This document shows positions 34,424 to 42,892 of a stretch of DNA of 64,000 bases, one piece after another. The notes beneath the pieces were generated by a model that saw nothing but the letters and a program-made list of their open reading frames with translations, did no database searches and was not told where the DNA came from. The stretch's first letter is position 1. Each line of letters opens with the position of its first letter. Origin of the DNA: a virus; the IMG/VR virus record IMGVR_UViG_3300035212_003113, positions 186,001 through 250,000 of that record; one strand, given 5' to 3'. A program made the translations under genes and the position numbers.

Positions 34424-35586
34424 CCAAAAAGATCGAGCCGATACAAAAAAAATCTTGGACACTGAAAAGCATTGAAAAAGATATATTAGGCGCCCTTCCA
34501 GATATAAAAAAGGAGAAGGATCGTCTAGTCAAGATGGTGACAGACAAGTTTTCAGATGAGGGCGACGCTGATGAGACCAAGAGGGAGGATGTTCGGCCAC
34601 AGAGCCAGAAGCGCCCTCCTAAACCCGTAATAGCTCAGCAGGATGCCATACTGGTGCCGCCTGGAACCAGAGTTCATGCAATAAGGGACGGCATTGCTTC
34701 TGTGCACAGAGATACGGTAGAAGGTCATATAGTGACTATAGCAGATCCAGTTTTCTACGGGATTGGTAATTTTCTTGGATTTGGAAAGGACGATGCCTAT
34801 GTTTATTCCGGGTTTGCATCAATACAGGTAAAAGACGGCGACGAGATAAAGAGTGGACAGGTAATAGGTATTGCGCGGCCAATGCCAGGCTCATCAGGCA
34901 AGTCGTATATCAGGATAACAAAAAAAGTGGACGGTTCCCGCTCCACTATGGCCCAATCAGAACTGCACTCTGCAGTCAAGACTTCTGATTTTTCAAAGAT
35001 TCCTCGCGAGGGCATAACGAGCACGAATGCCTCTCGCCCCGTAGATGCTCCGATCAAAGGGTCACCAGGGACTAGAGACACCAACACCTATAACAGCGTT
35101 ATAGATCAATTTCAAGTAGATAAGAATCCAAGATATACCCCTCGCGCGCACAAGCCAGGCGGGAGCCTCCAGACATTTTGCAATATATTTGTCTGGGATG
35201 TGACAGAGGCGATGGGCTCCCCGCTGCCTCACTGGGTCGATGGGAATGGAAATCCTGCTCAGCCTGGCAAGGGAAGTCGCGAACTAAACGGCAATGCTAG
35301 CGTAGACTGGCTGGCCCAGCATGGCTCTAGATTCGGCTGGAAAGAGGTCGATGAGGCAGAGGCGCAGGAGTACGCTAACAAGGGTCATGCCGTCGTTGCA
35401 GGCCAGAAAGAAATCGGCAAATCAAAGATTGGTCACGTTGCAATGGTTAGACCGGGAAAGATAACAAGGCATGGACCGTCTGTAGCAAATGCTGGGGGCA
35501 GGAATATAAACAAGGCTCAGGTGGCACAGGTATTTGGAGCTGGCTACAAGAATGGTCTAATAAGATATTGGGCAAACCTTGCATAA
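34420..35586 (+). CDS. Putative virion peptidoglycan hydrolase: degenerate M23-like domain plus CHAP-type domain
   Basis: 388 residues. A charged helical N-terminus (1-70) precedes a beta-rich region (75-170) with the M23 endopeptidase outline GHIVTIAD ... VKDGDEIKSGQVIG, but the His residues that bind zinc are replaced, so this part is probably inactive and may bind. The C-terminal domain looks like a CHAP/NlpC amidase: Cys 254 in TFCNIFVWDV and His 339 in IGHVAMVRPG. It may cut peptidoglycan stems on infection. It lies between portal and metalloprotease genes in the head operon. Confidence 0.65.
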   Translation: MTKKIEPIQKKSWTLKSIEKDILGALPDIKKEKDRLVKMVTDKFSDEGDADETKREDVRPQSQKRPPKPVIAQQDAILVPPGTRVHAIRDGIASVHRDTVEGHIVTIADPVFYGIGNFLGFGKDDAYVYSGFASIQVKDGDEIKSGQVIGIARPMPGSSGKSYIRITKKVDGSRSTMAQSELHSAVKTSDFSKIPREGITSTNASRPVDAPIKGSPGTRDTNTYNSVIDQFQVDKNPRYTPRAHKPGGSLQTFCNIFVWDVTEAMGSPLPHWVDGNGNPAQPGKGSRELNGNASVDWLAQHGSRFGWKEVDEAEAQEYANKGHAVVAGQKEIGKSKIGHVAMVRPGKITRHGPSVANAGGRNINKAQVAQVFGAGYKNGLIRYWANLA

Positions 35587-35601
35587 AATCGGAGCAAGAA
35601 T

Positions 35602-36495
35602 ATGCCAAAGTTCCTTTCTAAACGAGAAGAAAAGACCTGGAAAAAGGCCAAGTCTGCTTTTAAGAAGCAGAAGGGCCGAGCTCCGGGAAAAAAAGATTGG
35701 CCGCTAGTGATGCATATTTTCCAGGGCATGGAAAAGCGTGCAGTGAACATAGTTATTAAGCCGTACGAAATTTTTGTAAAAGAAGGCCTCGACCTGGTTG
35801 AACAGGTCTTTGGTGCTGGCTATTTCTCTGGCGTAAGTACCATTGTTGTGCAGCCGCACCAGACGCATCACTATGGAGAAGTCATTTCTGACGATCCAGA
35901 GACAATATACATATCGGCAGACAGGATAGAGCAGGAGTTTGCGCAGCATCCGTTAGAGAGGGCGTTTCAAATGGCCTCTACTCTTGTTCACGAAATGGGA
36001 CACATTAAATCTGGATTCAAGGGCGGAGAGGGCCCGGCCGAGGCCGAGGAGCATCGTTTTGCTCAGGTATTTAAGGAAAAGATTAAGTCAAATCCTGAGG
36101 CATTCAAGAAGTTCGATAAGAAATCCGTACTGCACGCCGACTTGGTTCGCCTCGCCAATGATGCAGATCTAGATGGTCACGTTGCGGCGGCCGACTTCTT
36201 AGATTCTGCTTTGCACAAAAAGGCAGATTCAACTGCAGATGTTGAGCAGATAATCCAAGGGATTATTGCACTTATCCGATACATGGTTAGCCGTGTATCA
36301 GATGAGAACAAGCAGAGCTTCAAAAACAGCCTTTTGCTAAAAATACGTCAGATATCCCCAGAGCTGTCTCAGAAAAGGAAGAACCCTTCTGCTGGCATAG
36401 GTGCCGTTTTTGGTCTTCTGAAGAACTTGATGGCAGGATTAGATCCTGCTCAGATAGGGTATATAGTTGGGCAGATTGCTTCGAGGGCAGCATGA
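35602..36495 (+). CDS. Zinc metalloprotease-like protein (HEMGH motif)
   Basis: 297 residues. The N-terminal 45 residues are Lys-rich and helical. Residues 128-150 hold a zinc-protease signature: TLVHEMGH (His 130, Glu 131, His 134) followed by an acidic stretch AEAEEHRF whose Glu may be the third ligand. The recurrent helical motif is at 178-210 (LVRLANDADLDGHVAAADFL). The last 90 residues are helical. It could process a virion protein or act on the host envelope. No signal peptide. Confidence 0.75.
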   Translation: MPKFLSKREEKTWKKAKSAFKKQKGRAPGKKDWPLVMHIFQGMEKRAVNIVIKPYEIFVKEGLDLVEQVFGAGYFSGVSTIVVQPHQTHHYGEVISDDPETIYISADRIEQEFAQHPLERAFQMASTLVHEMGHIKSGFKGGEGPAEAEEHRFAQVFKEKIKSNPEAFKKFDKKSVLHADLVRLANDADLDGHVAAADFLDSALHKKADSTADVEQIIQGIIALIRYMVSRVSDENKQSFKNSLLLKIRQISPELSQKRKNPSAGIGAVFGLLKNLMAGLDPAQIGYIVGQIASRAA

Positions 36496-37184
36496 AGAAG
36501 AATGCAAGCACAGAGATGACCTCTCAGACCGACCCTGTTACCGGCAACAAGATATACGTAACTACCACGGCTCGCCTGCTCTTCAGGAAGATGCATCCTG
36601 AATGGGCAAAGGTAAAAAACGATATATTGAATGAGGCAATAGCAAAGGCATTTGCCTCTGCGAAGGTGATTCAAACCTTTAAATCTAAGAAATGGGAAGA
36701 GGAAGGCGATATCCGTGGCAGCGATTCGAGCAAGTTCATATGCATTCATCGCGGCTCTTTTCTCATAATTATAGCTGCAAAAGGCAGTCACAATCTGCCG
36801 CCTCCGCCAGCCAGATCGTCAAAAGCTAGCGCCCGCGTTGCGCTAGAGAAAAGTGCTGAAGGGCGGGACGATGCTATGCGCGCCCACCGCGGCTGGCTAG
36901 CGGAGCACTATTTTGATTTCTTTGTCGGGCATGCTGCGCTTGATGCCGAGAGTGAGAAGTCTCTTAAGGAGTATATAAAAAACAATGGTGGGCTCAAGAG
37001 TATGAAAGGCGCATCTCCTAAAGAACTCGCGGCCAAGGCTAAGAAAAAGCCGAGTGATGTTGCCAGCCAAATGGCCAGGACCATGCTCAGCGAGGATCAG
37101 CGCGGCCAGCTGACGCGCGAACCAGGTCTTTTGAACGATAGGCCTGGCAATCTTTCTGTTCCGTTTTCATTTCCACTGGAGTGA
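36492..37184 (+). CDS. Basic hypothetical protein
   Basis: Not recognised; 230 residues, Lys/Ala-rich, with a Pro-rich linker near residue 100 and a helical second half. It overlaps the metalloprotease gene by 4 bases. Likely a minor structural or assembly protein by position. Confidence 0.65.
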   Translation: MKKNASTEMTSQTDPVTGNKIYVTTTARLLFRKMHPEWAKVKNDILNEAIAKAFASAKVIQTFKSKKWEEEGDIRGSDSSKFICIHRGSFLIIIAAKGSHNLPPPPARSSKASARVALEKSAEGRDDAMRAHRGWLAEHYFDFFVGHAALDAESEKSLKEYIKNNGGLKSMKGASPKELAAKAKKKPSDVASQMARTMLSEDQRGQLTREPGLLNDRPGNLSVPFSFPLE

Positions 37185-37187
37185 GTG

Positions 37188-37748
37188 ATGTCTAGTATTA
37201 CCAAGAAATCTGCAGTGGAGTTTTCCGTTCCAGTCTCAGATGGCGAAAAAGAGCGCGCTGTCGCACTGAAGGATCGCATACATGATTTTTGCGATAGAAT
37301 AAAGAAGTTCAAGGATTTTTTCGATGCCTTTTTTACTTCTCTTGAGCAGATCAGCTCAGGCAAAGACCTAATTCCAATTGGCGCCACACTAAAGCGCTAT
37401 CAGTATAAGCTGCGCTCTCACTTTAATAACTGCGTCAAGACCCTTTCCCTGGTACTGGTTTCATATAGGAGTCTTTATTCTGAGTCACGTACGGATCAGA
37501 TAAGGGACGTAATGATGAATACTTTTTCTGAGGCACGGCTCAAGTTCATAGAGCTGATGAGTCTGATGGATGATTTTGACTCAGATAATTTTATAGCAGG
37601 GGCCAAGGAAAACTATCAACAGATCAATAATTATATGGAAAAGGTATTGGCCAGCTGCCAAGAAGAGTGGATTTCGCATATAGATAAGAATATTCTGGGT
37701 AAATTGAAGCTAGCTTCGAGTTTTTCGCTTGTAAGGACTACCAAATGA
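37188..37748 (+). CDS. Helical hypothetical protein
   Basis: Not recognised; 186 residues from ATG 37188 (CTGGAG SD upstream; GTG 37185 is an alternative). Rich in Phe, Lys and Asp, predicted to be a helical bundle. The stop overlaps the start of a very small gene. Confidence 0.65.
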   Translation: MSSITKKSAVEFSVPVSDGEKERAVALKDRIHDFCDRIKKFKDFFDAFFTSLEQISSGKDLIPIGATLKRYQYKLRSHFNNCVKTLSLVLVSYRSLYSESRTDQIRDVMMNTFSEARLKFIELMSLMDDFDSDNFIAGAKENYQQINNYMEKVLASCQEEWISHIDKNILGKLKLASSFSLVRTTK

Positions 37749-37885
37749 TAATTAAATACGGGACATCCGAGGCCGCCGAAGTAATCGATGCGAAGAATAT
37801 TCCTTCGTGGGTGACTCGCGATCCGCCGAAATCCGAGCAGGATGGCGTGACGGAGTCTGACGATAATACAGAGGAAAAAGAATGA
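37745..37885 (+). CDS. Small acidic protein (46 residues)
   Basis: ATG 37745 overlaps the previous stop (ATGA) and its own TGA overlaps the next ATG (ATGA), so it fits seamlessly between two genes. The product begins MIIKYGTSEAAEVIDAKN and ends in a very acidic tail. Without it the 133 bases here would be the only non-coding gap in this part of the operon. Function unknown. Confidence 0.75.
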   Translation: MIIKYGTSEAAEVIDAKNIPSWVTRDPPKSEQDGVTESDDNTEEKE

Positions 37886-40800
37886 GTATTGTCAAGCATG
37901 CCTTTATCGATGGCGTTTCTATTGGAATACTAGATAACAACAAACTCAATGATGATCCGGGCGTACAAGCCCGGTTTGCGGCCGTCACGAACAAGCTTCG
38001 TGACGAGCAAAAGAAGCGCGGCAGCAAGGAGCTCTCTCCTTATGTGGATGACTTCCTTTATGCCAGCTGCATTATGATGCATGCTGCAGAGGCAGCACTT
38101 GTCAATCAGGAGACGGGTGAACCGATCAAGACTGCGGCCGGCAAGTCGGCTGCAGGTTGGTTCGAGAAATACGATATCGATGGCGGCAAAGAGACTGCTC
38201 GCTGGGTATCGCCAGATGGCATTCGCCCAGTAAAGAATAACAATGGAGATATCTTCCCAGAATCCGAGCTACTAAAGGCCTATAAGAACTGGGTCGGCAA
38301 GCCGCTCTGCAAAGATCATGTGTCTAGCTCCGTAGACGGCATCCGCGGCGTAATCGTAGATACGTATTATGATCCAAAGTTTAAGCGTGTTCACGCGCTA
38401 TTTGCACTTGATAAGAAGAACTATCCCGATCTCGCCCGCAAGGTAGAGGCCGGCTATGCCACCAATGTCTCTATGGGCACGGCGGTTGGTCGCTCTATCT
38501 GCAGCGAGTGCCAGAACGTTGCAACCGTAGCATCTGAATTCTGCTCGCACGTCAAGTCGCGTACGCATTACGGCGAGATCAACTTTGATCTAAATCCAAT
38601 TGAGCTGAGCATCGTTGTCACCGGTGCAGATCCGCGTGCGAAGATTCGCAAGATTGTTGCAAGCCTAGACGAGTACCGTGCCCAGGCAGAGGAGCTGCGC
38701 AAGGTAAAAGGCGCTCCGCTAGAGGAGCTTGATCAGATTTCTGCAAACATCAAGGCTGCCGCAGCAGTTGCGGAAGAGATCGACGTAAAGCCGGTACTGT
38801 CCGACATAATCAGTATAATGGAGACATCAGAGCCTGGCAGTGGCGCCTTTGGTGATGCAACAGATAAGCTTGTCGCTCTGCTCTCGGAAGAGGGTAATGC
38901 TGAAGCCGTTTACTCTAACATCAAAGATGATCGCCCTCTGGTCGATTCGTTGCTAAATGCTCTACGAAGAGCTAAGGCACAGGATCTGGTGGAAAAGCTG
39001 AATTCTCTAAGGATTCAGAATGTGTCAGTGCCATCGATGCAGTCAACGGATACGACCAAGACGGTTGGCAGTGTAGATGGCGCGCTATCTAATTTGAATA
39101 CTAGCATAAAACCCAGCTCAACGCTGGGAGATATAGAGCTAGAGAACCAGGTAAGTGCGTTTGCTCCAGGTACCCGTGACATGTCCGGTCTGCAGCAATT
39201 TGCAGCATTATATACAGATGGCGTAGCCACAAAAGACGGGCAGCTGCTTGAAAAAGCAGCTAATGATCTGGCAGGCAGAATAACATCTATTAAAAACAGT
39301 TTGGATAGTTTGAAATCGTGTCTCCCGACCCAGAAGGCGGGAGTGGGAACAGGAGATATTATGACGTTTGATGAACTACGGAAGCGTGCTAACCTGCGGA
39401 AGAAGGCTTACATGCAGGGAACTGAGGAACCAAAGTCTTACCCCGCCATGGGAAATCCGGATCTACGTGATGGCGACCATCACCTACACGGTGAAGAGCT
39501 CGACACCTCCGTAGCTAATCCAGACCAGAAGACGAAGGAAATGCTGCTTCGCGCGTCGCTTAACGAGCGCCGTACTGCCCGCGCAGAGAAGCTGAAGGCC
39601 ATTGCTGAAATGGCTGTTGTCGTCAAGGACCAGTCAGGCAATCCAGCCGGCGCAATTGTCAACAAGAAGTTCGTTCCAAAGGCAATGGCTGATGATGGCC
39701 ACGACGCCGATGACGCCGATCACGCTGAAGACGGCGATCACGCCGCTGATGCCGAGCTCAAGAAGGCAGAGGCCGCTCTCGTTCAGCGCCTTGAGATGCT
39801 GAAGGAAGCCGCTAAGAAGAAGGCCAAAAAGCCAGTTAAGGAAGAAGAAGAGGATAAGCCTGCCAAGGGCGGCAAGGATGCCAAGAAGGCTAAGCCAACC
39901 AAGGGCGACGACAAGATGGACAAGATGAAGAAGAAGGCTTATCCACAGGGCACTGCTGAGCCAGAGTCATACAAGCCAATGGGCGATCCAGACCTCCGCG
40001 ACGGCGATCATCACCTGGGTGGCAAGGAGCTCGACACCAAGGCAGGCAATCCTGATCAGAAGGTCAAGGAGCTAATTCAGCGCGCCGGCCTAAAGGCTCG
40101 TCTCACCAAGTCGGCCAACGTTGCAAACTCACGTTGGGCAGTCCTCGCAGGCGACAAGGAAGTGTTCTCGGTCACCGCCGGCGATGCGTACAATGTTCAC
40201 CTTAATAAGCAGAGCGATGTTGCTGGCAAGACCTGGGGCGATCTGTTCGTTTCGCCAGCCTATGGCAAGCAGCTTATGGCGCAGATTCGCGCTGGCAAGA
40301 TTAGCAAGTTGGCAGAAGAGCTTGATGCTGCGAAGCAGTCAGTTGATGCTCCGGCCGCTGATGCAGCTCCAGCCCCCGCCGCTGCACCAGCTCCGGCCCC
40401 AATGGTAGATGTCGTTCCAGAAGCCAAGGGCGATGACGACATGAAGGACAAGCTCATGGCCGCTCTCGAGAAGCTCGAGGAGTGCATGCAGAATCTAAAA
40501 GACATTGTCATGGGCTCCGATAAGGGCGTAGACAACGTTGATGTAGATACCATGGCCGCTACGGCTTCACTCGACCGTGGCATGTTCGAGGCTCACGCAG
40601 AGCTGGCTTCGCTGGCTAGCGAGCTCAGCTTCCTCGCCAAGGAAGCAAATCTGAGCGTTCCGTCGGTACGCCTTGCTGCTCGCGCGGCAATCCGTGACGG
40701 TCACCTCGCTGCAATCGAGGCTAACGAGCGCATCGCTGAGTACGCCGATGCCTGCGACGGCGGCATGTATGTTCTCGATGAGGAGGAGCTAGAAGAGGTC

Positions 40801-41691
40801 GCCGAGGAAGTCGAGGAGGCTATTGAAGAGCACGATGAGGAGGAGCACGGCGATCTAGACAAGGCCCTAGAGGACCTCCGCAAGGAGCTTGCCGAGCTCG
40901 AGGACAAGGTTGATGAGCTCGAGGAAGAGGTCGAGGAAGGCGAAGAGGACGAGGAGAAGGAGTCGGACGCTATGGACGACAAACTCGCCGCCCGCGCCGC
41001 AATGCGCCAGCAGCTCGTTGCTCGCGCCGCGAAGGCTGATATGGTCACCGCAGATCCGATGTTGAATATTCACGGCAAGGGCGAGGGCAAGCTCGACCTC
41101 GGCATGAATATCTCGGATGATGGCGATGTCGTTGAGAGCGTATTCGAGGTACAGCAGAAGGTCATGAATACTCTTGGCGAGAAAGTCAAGAAGGCCGCTG
41201 CCGGTATCGCTGAGGCCGTCCGCAAGGGCGTCCTGAAGGATTCGCAGCTCGATGTACTCGTTGCTACCGCTGCAGTCGATGCAGAGGCCGTTAAGTACTA
41301 CCGCGATTACTTCGCCGGCGCCGATGCCGACTTCGCCAAGGGCCTTGTTGCAGAGTTCAAGAAGTCTGCTTCCGCCACAGAGGACGTTGGCTTCCGTTAC
41401 AAGCGCGCATACGCAGTAGCAATCGATGCACAGGCTCGCAACCTAATTGGCACCGGCCGCGCCGCTCTTGATGAGTGCGCCGACACGCTGGCCAACGGCA
41501 GCGACGCGAACTTCGATAGCTTCAAGCGCATGGTTGGCAGTGTCAAGACCTCTGTCCGTACGGCCGGTGTCGTACCCCAGATGGGCGTCGTTGATGGCGG
41601 CGAAGCCACGAATACGCGCACGGCCTCGGACAATGGTTCCGTTGATGTACGCGATTGGCGCAGCCTAGGCAAAGCGCTGTTCGATATCTGA
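37882..41691 (+). CDS. Prohead protease/scaffold polyprotein
   Basis: 1269 residues. The N-terminal 260 residues resemble prohead maturation proteases: PLCKDHV (candidate His), NVSMGTAVG (candidate Ser), and Cys-rich CSECQNV and FCSHVK. The middle is helical. Two copies of a 55-residue block (KAY-QGT-EP ... PDLRDGDHH ... NPDQK) lie at about 508-563 and 685-740. Then come Lys-rich, Pro/Ala-rich and very acidic coiled-coil segments (about 970-1035) typical of scaffolds. A strong internal start at 39361 probably yields the scaffold part alone. It would template head assembly and cleave itself and other proteins. Codons of the second half are strongly C-biased, fitting high expression. Confidence 0.7.
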   Translation: MSIVKHAFIDGVSIGILDNNKLNDDPGVQARFAAVTNKLRDEQKKRGSKELSPYVDDFLYASCIMMHAAEAALVNQETGEPIKTAAGKSAAGWFEKYDIDGGKETARWVSPDGIRPVKNNNGDIFPESELLKAYKNWVGKPLCKDHVSSSVDGIRGVIVDTYYDPKFKRVHALFALDKKNYPDLARKVEAGYATNVSMGTAVGRSICSECQNVATVASEFCSHVKSRTHYGEINFDLNPIELSIVVTGADPRAKIRKIVASLDEYRAQAEELRKVKGAPLEELDQISANIKAAAAVAEEIDVKPVLSDIISIMETSEPGSGAFGDATDKLVALLSEEGNAEAVYSNIKDDRPLVDSLLNALRRAKAQDLVEKLNSLRIQNVSVPSMQSTDTTKTVGSVDGALSNLNTSIKPSSTLGDIELENQVSAFAPGTRDMSGLQQFAALYTDGVATKDGQLLEKAANDLAGRITSIKNSLDSLKSCLPTQKAGVGTGDIMTFDELRKRANLRKKAYMQGTEEPKSYPAMGNPDLRDGDHHLHGEELDTSVANPDQKTKEMLLRASLNERRTARAEKLKAIAEMAVVVKDQSGNPAGAIVNKKFVPKAMADDGHDADDADHAEDGDHAADAELKKAEAALVQRLEMLKEAAKKKAKKPVKEEEEDKPAKGGKDAKKAKPTKGDDKMDKMKKKAYPQGTAEPESYKPMGDPDLRDGDHHLGGKELDTKAGNPDQKVKELIQRAGLKARLTKSANVANSRWAVLAGDKEVFSVTAGDAYNVHLNKQSDVAGKTWGDLFVSPAYGKQLMAQIRAGKISKLAEELDAAKQSVDAPAADAAPAPAAAPAPAPMVDVVPEAKGDDDMKDKLMAALEKLEECMQNLKDIVMGSDKGVDNVDVDTMAATASLDRGMFEAHAELASLASELSFLAKEANLSVPSVRLAARAAIRDGHLAAIEANERIAEYADACDGGMYVLDEEELEEVAEEVEEAIEEHDEEEHGDLDKALEDLRKELAELEDKVDELEEEVEEGEEDEEKESDAMDDKLAARAAMRQQLVARAAKADMVTADPMLNIHGKGEGKLDLGMNISDDGDVVESVFEVQQKVMNTLGEKVKKAAAGIAEAVRKGVLKDSQLDVLVATAAVDAEAVKYYRDYFAGADADFAKGLVAEFKKSASATEDVGFRYKRAYAVAIDAQARNLIGTGRAALDECADTLANGSDANFDSFKRMVGSVKTSVRTAGVVPQMGVVDGGEATNTRTASDNGSVDVRDWRSLGKALFDI
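39351..39363 (+). promoter_or_regulatory. Internal ribosome-binding site and start inside protease/scaffold gene
   Basis: AGGAG at 39351-39355 lies five bases before an in-frame ATG (39361), an ideal SD spacing, in the middle of a long gene. It would begin a nested scaffold product. Confidence 0.65.
39361..41691 (+). CDS. Predicted nested scaffold protein (in-frame internal start)
   Basis: In-frame product of 776 residues beginning MTFDELRKRANLRKK at codon 494 of the protease/scaffold gene. It contains both 55-residue blocks and the acidic coiled coil but lacks the protease region, the same arrangement as lambda C/Nu3 where the scaffold is made from an internal start. Prediction rests on the strong SD and the marked change in codon bias near here; no other proof. 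Confidence 0.5.
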   Translation: MTFDELRKRANLRKKAYMQGTEEPKSYPAMGNPDLRDGDHHLHGEELDTSVANPDQKTKEMLLRASLNERRTARAEKLKAIAEMAVVVKDQSGNPAGAIVNKKFVPKAMADDGHDADDADHAEDGDHAADAELKKAEAALVQRLEMLKEAAKKKAKKPVKEEEEDKPAKGGKDAKKAKPTKGDDKMDKMKKKAYPQGTAEPESYKPMGDPDLRDGDHHLGGKELDTKAGNPDQKVKELIQRAGLKARLTKSANVANSRWAVLAGDKEVFSVTAGDAYNVHLNKQSDVAGKTWGDLFVSPAYGKQLMAQIRAGKISKLAEELDAAKQSVDAPAADAAPAPAAAPAPAPMVDVVPEAKGDDDMKDKLMAALEKLEECMQNLKDIVMGSDKGVDNVDVDTMAATASLDRGMFEAHAELASLASELSFLAKEANLSVPSVRLAARAAIRDGHLAAIEANERIAEYADACDGGMYVLDEEELEEVAEEVEEAIEEHDEEEHGDLDKALEDLRKELAELEDKVDELEEEVEEGEEDEEKESDAMDDKLAARAAMRQQLVARAAKADMVTADPMLNIHGKGEGKLDLGMNISDDGDVVESVFEVQQKVMNTLGEKVKKAAAGIAEAVRKGVLKDSQLDVLVATAAVDAEAVKYYRDYFAGADADFAKGLVAEFKKSASATEDVGFRYKRAYAVAIDAQARNLIGTGRAALDECADTLANGSDANFDSFKRMVGSVKTSVRTAGVVPQMGVVDGGEATNTRTASDNGSVDVRDWRSLGKALFDI
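39403..39570 (+). repeat. Internal repeat block, copy 1
   Basis: Encodes about 56 residues (KAYMQGTEEP ... PDLRDGDHHLHGEELDT ... NPDQK ... RASLNERR) repeated at 39934-40101. The DGDHH core is the most conserved part. Confidence 0.8.
39934..40101 (+). repeat. Internal repeat block, copy 2
   Basis: Second copy (KAYPQGTAEP ... PDLRDGDHHLGGKELDT ... NPDQK ... RAGLKAR), 531 bases after copy 1. Confidence 0.8.
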
Positions 41692-41710
41692 GTAAAATAG
41701 TACTCAGATA
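41685..41710 (+). other. Hairpin enclosing the stop codon of protease/scaffold gene
   Basis: Ten-base perfect stem (TATCTGAGTA with TACTCAGATA) around AAATAG. The TGA stop is inside the stem. It is followed by a separate GC-rich terminator; the same arrangement follows three other abundant genes. Confidence 0.7.
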
Positions 41711-41714
41711 AACG

Positions 41715-41744
41715 AGTCCCCGCTCCGGCGGGGACTTCTTTTTT
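41715..41744 (+). terminator. Intrinsic terminator
   Basis: AGTCCCCGC / GCGGGGACT stem with TCCG loop and T-run, ending the protease/scaffold transcript. A 5-bp hairpin (41784-41798) of unknown role lies in the leader of the next gene. Confidence 0.9.
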
Positions 41745-41841
41745 ATAAATCGCGCCGGCAGATCAATAAATGTAAATATTTTTGTCCGTCTAGCGGACCG
41801 TAATTTATTGAAAAGGAACATATAAGCCAGGTGAGGCATTT

Positions 41842-41985
41842 ATGTTTGACTTAGACCGGCTTGAGATGCAGTCAGAAATGCAAGAGCTGAAAGAGTTGGG
41901 CCTAGATCCGGAGGAAATACGAGGATATATATGTTTTTTCTGGGTAGATTCTGAAGAAAGTGAGGTAGGAAATGTCATCAATTGA
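41842..41985 (+). CDS. Small acidic protein (47 residues)
   Basis: ATG 41842 has a clear GTGAGG SD. The product begins MFDLDRLEMQSEMQEL and has an acidic helix followed by a hydrophobic GYICFFW patch. It overlaps the next gene by 14 bases. It opens the operon after the scaffold terminator. Function unknown. Confidence 0.6.
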   Translation: MFDLDRLEMQSEMQELKELGLDPEEIRGYICFFWVDSEESEVGNVIN

Positions 41986-42178
41986 TATCGCAGATGAGAT
42001 CGCAAAGGGAATGCAGGATGCCTTGACAGAGAATGCTCCCAAGATCGAAGGGCACTTTTCAGGCGTTGCTAACCAGCTGGCCAATACTGCCAATGCGTTA
42101 GATGCTGCCGGTAGCCCGTTGGCTGCACGAGTAGACTCGCTGCTTGGTCAGATGGTCAGTGTACTAGGAGAGGACTGA
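41972..42178 (+). CDS. Small helical protein made mainly of the recurrent motif
   Basis: 68 residues with a GAGGTAGG SD. Residues about 27-60 (VANQLANTANALDAAGSPLA, then ARVDSLL) are the recurrent helical-hairpin motif, here making up half of the protein, so this is the simplest carrier of the module. Function unknown; likely virion-associated. Confidence 0.7.
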   Translation: MSSIDIADEIAKGMQDALTENAPKIEGHFSGVANQLANTANALDAAGSPLAARVDSLLGQMVSVLGED

Positions 42179-42885
42179 TGCTTAGGCCAATTCACGTAGG
42201 TAGAAATTGGCCAACGCAGCGGCCTCTTGATCCTAATGCGACCTTCCTGCCTGGCATGATTGCCCAGCACAAGCTGATCGGCAATGAAATCGTACTGGGC
42301 GTAAGCGACGGTATCGCACCATTTGGCATAATAGAGGACGTGCGCGAGGTAGCTCACGTAAGGCCATCTATTGATGAAATAGTTGTTATAACTCCTGATT
42401 CATCAGAAATAGATGTGTCAACGGGTGTTCCAGCACTTGCAATAAGCAAGGTTGCATTTCTTAAAAACGCCAATGTGCTGCAGCACAGCTTTGCCTCGGA
42501 CATTCCCGGCGTAGAGCTGATTGCAATAAATGGCGCAGTCAATGTCGTCGCAGGCACTGTTCTGAATGCCAAGCTTAGCCCGATATCTACAACTAATGAC
42601 AGCGTAATGATACGTGTTAGATATTCCTATTATGTGCCGAACCGGCCAGGAGACGATACTACGCTAGGCAGCAACAAGGTAACCGTATGGCCAAATCCCA
42701 GTGGCTGCATATTTGCTACTGATCAGTATGAGACAGCAGTGCCATATCCGCTTAATGCAGCGCTCTATGTAAGCTCTGGCGGTCGTCTGACTACCGAGCA
42801 GCTAATGGATGCCCAGCCGGCCGTAGCAATGGTTTGTGTGCCACCCACTAGCGTAAACCCAATGCTAGAGTTTATGTGGCTGTGA
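42178..42885 (+). CDS. Probable virion structural protein
   Basis: 235 residues, predicted all-beta. An N-terminal strand region (LPGMIAQHKLIGNEIVLGVSDG) and a KVTVWPNPSG segment resemble the product of 49117 (KVTLWDKPGL), suggesting paralogous decoration, sheath-like or tube-like proteins. It shares one base with the previous stop. No family can be named. Confidence 0.65.
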   Translation: MLRPIHVGRNWPTQRPLDPNATFLPGMIAQHKLIGNEIVLGVSDGIAPFGIIEDVREVAHVRPSIDEIVVITPDSSEIDVSTGVPALAISKVAFLKNANVLQHSFASDIPGVELIAINGAVNVVAGTVLNAKLSPISTTNDSVMIRVRYSYYVPNRPGDDTTLGSNKVTVWPNPSGCIFATDQYETAVPYPLNAALYVSSGGRLTTEQLMDAQPAVAMVCVPPTSVNPMLEFMWL

Positions 42886-42892
42886 GGAGTTT

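Noticed and set aside
33853-34446. 197-codon minus-strand frame
   Set aside because: It spans the end of the portal gene and the following gene; no SD and no coherent protein features.
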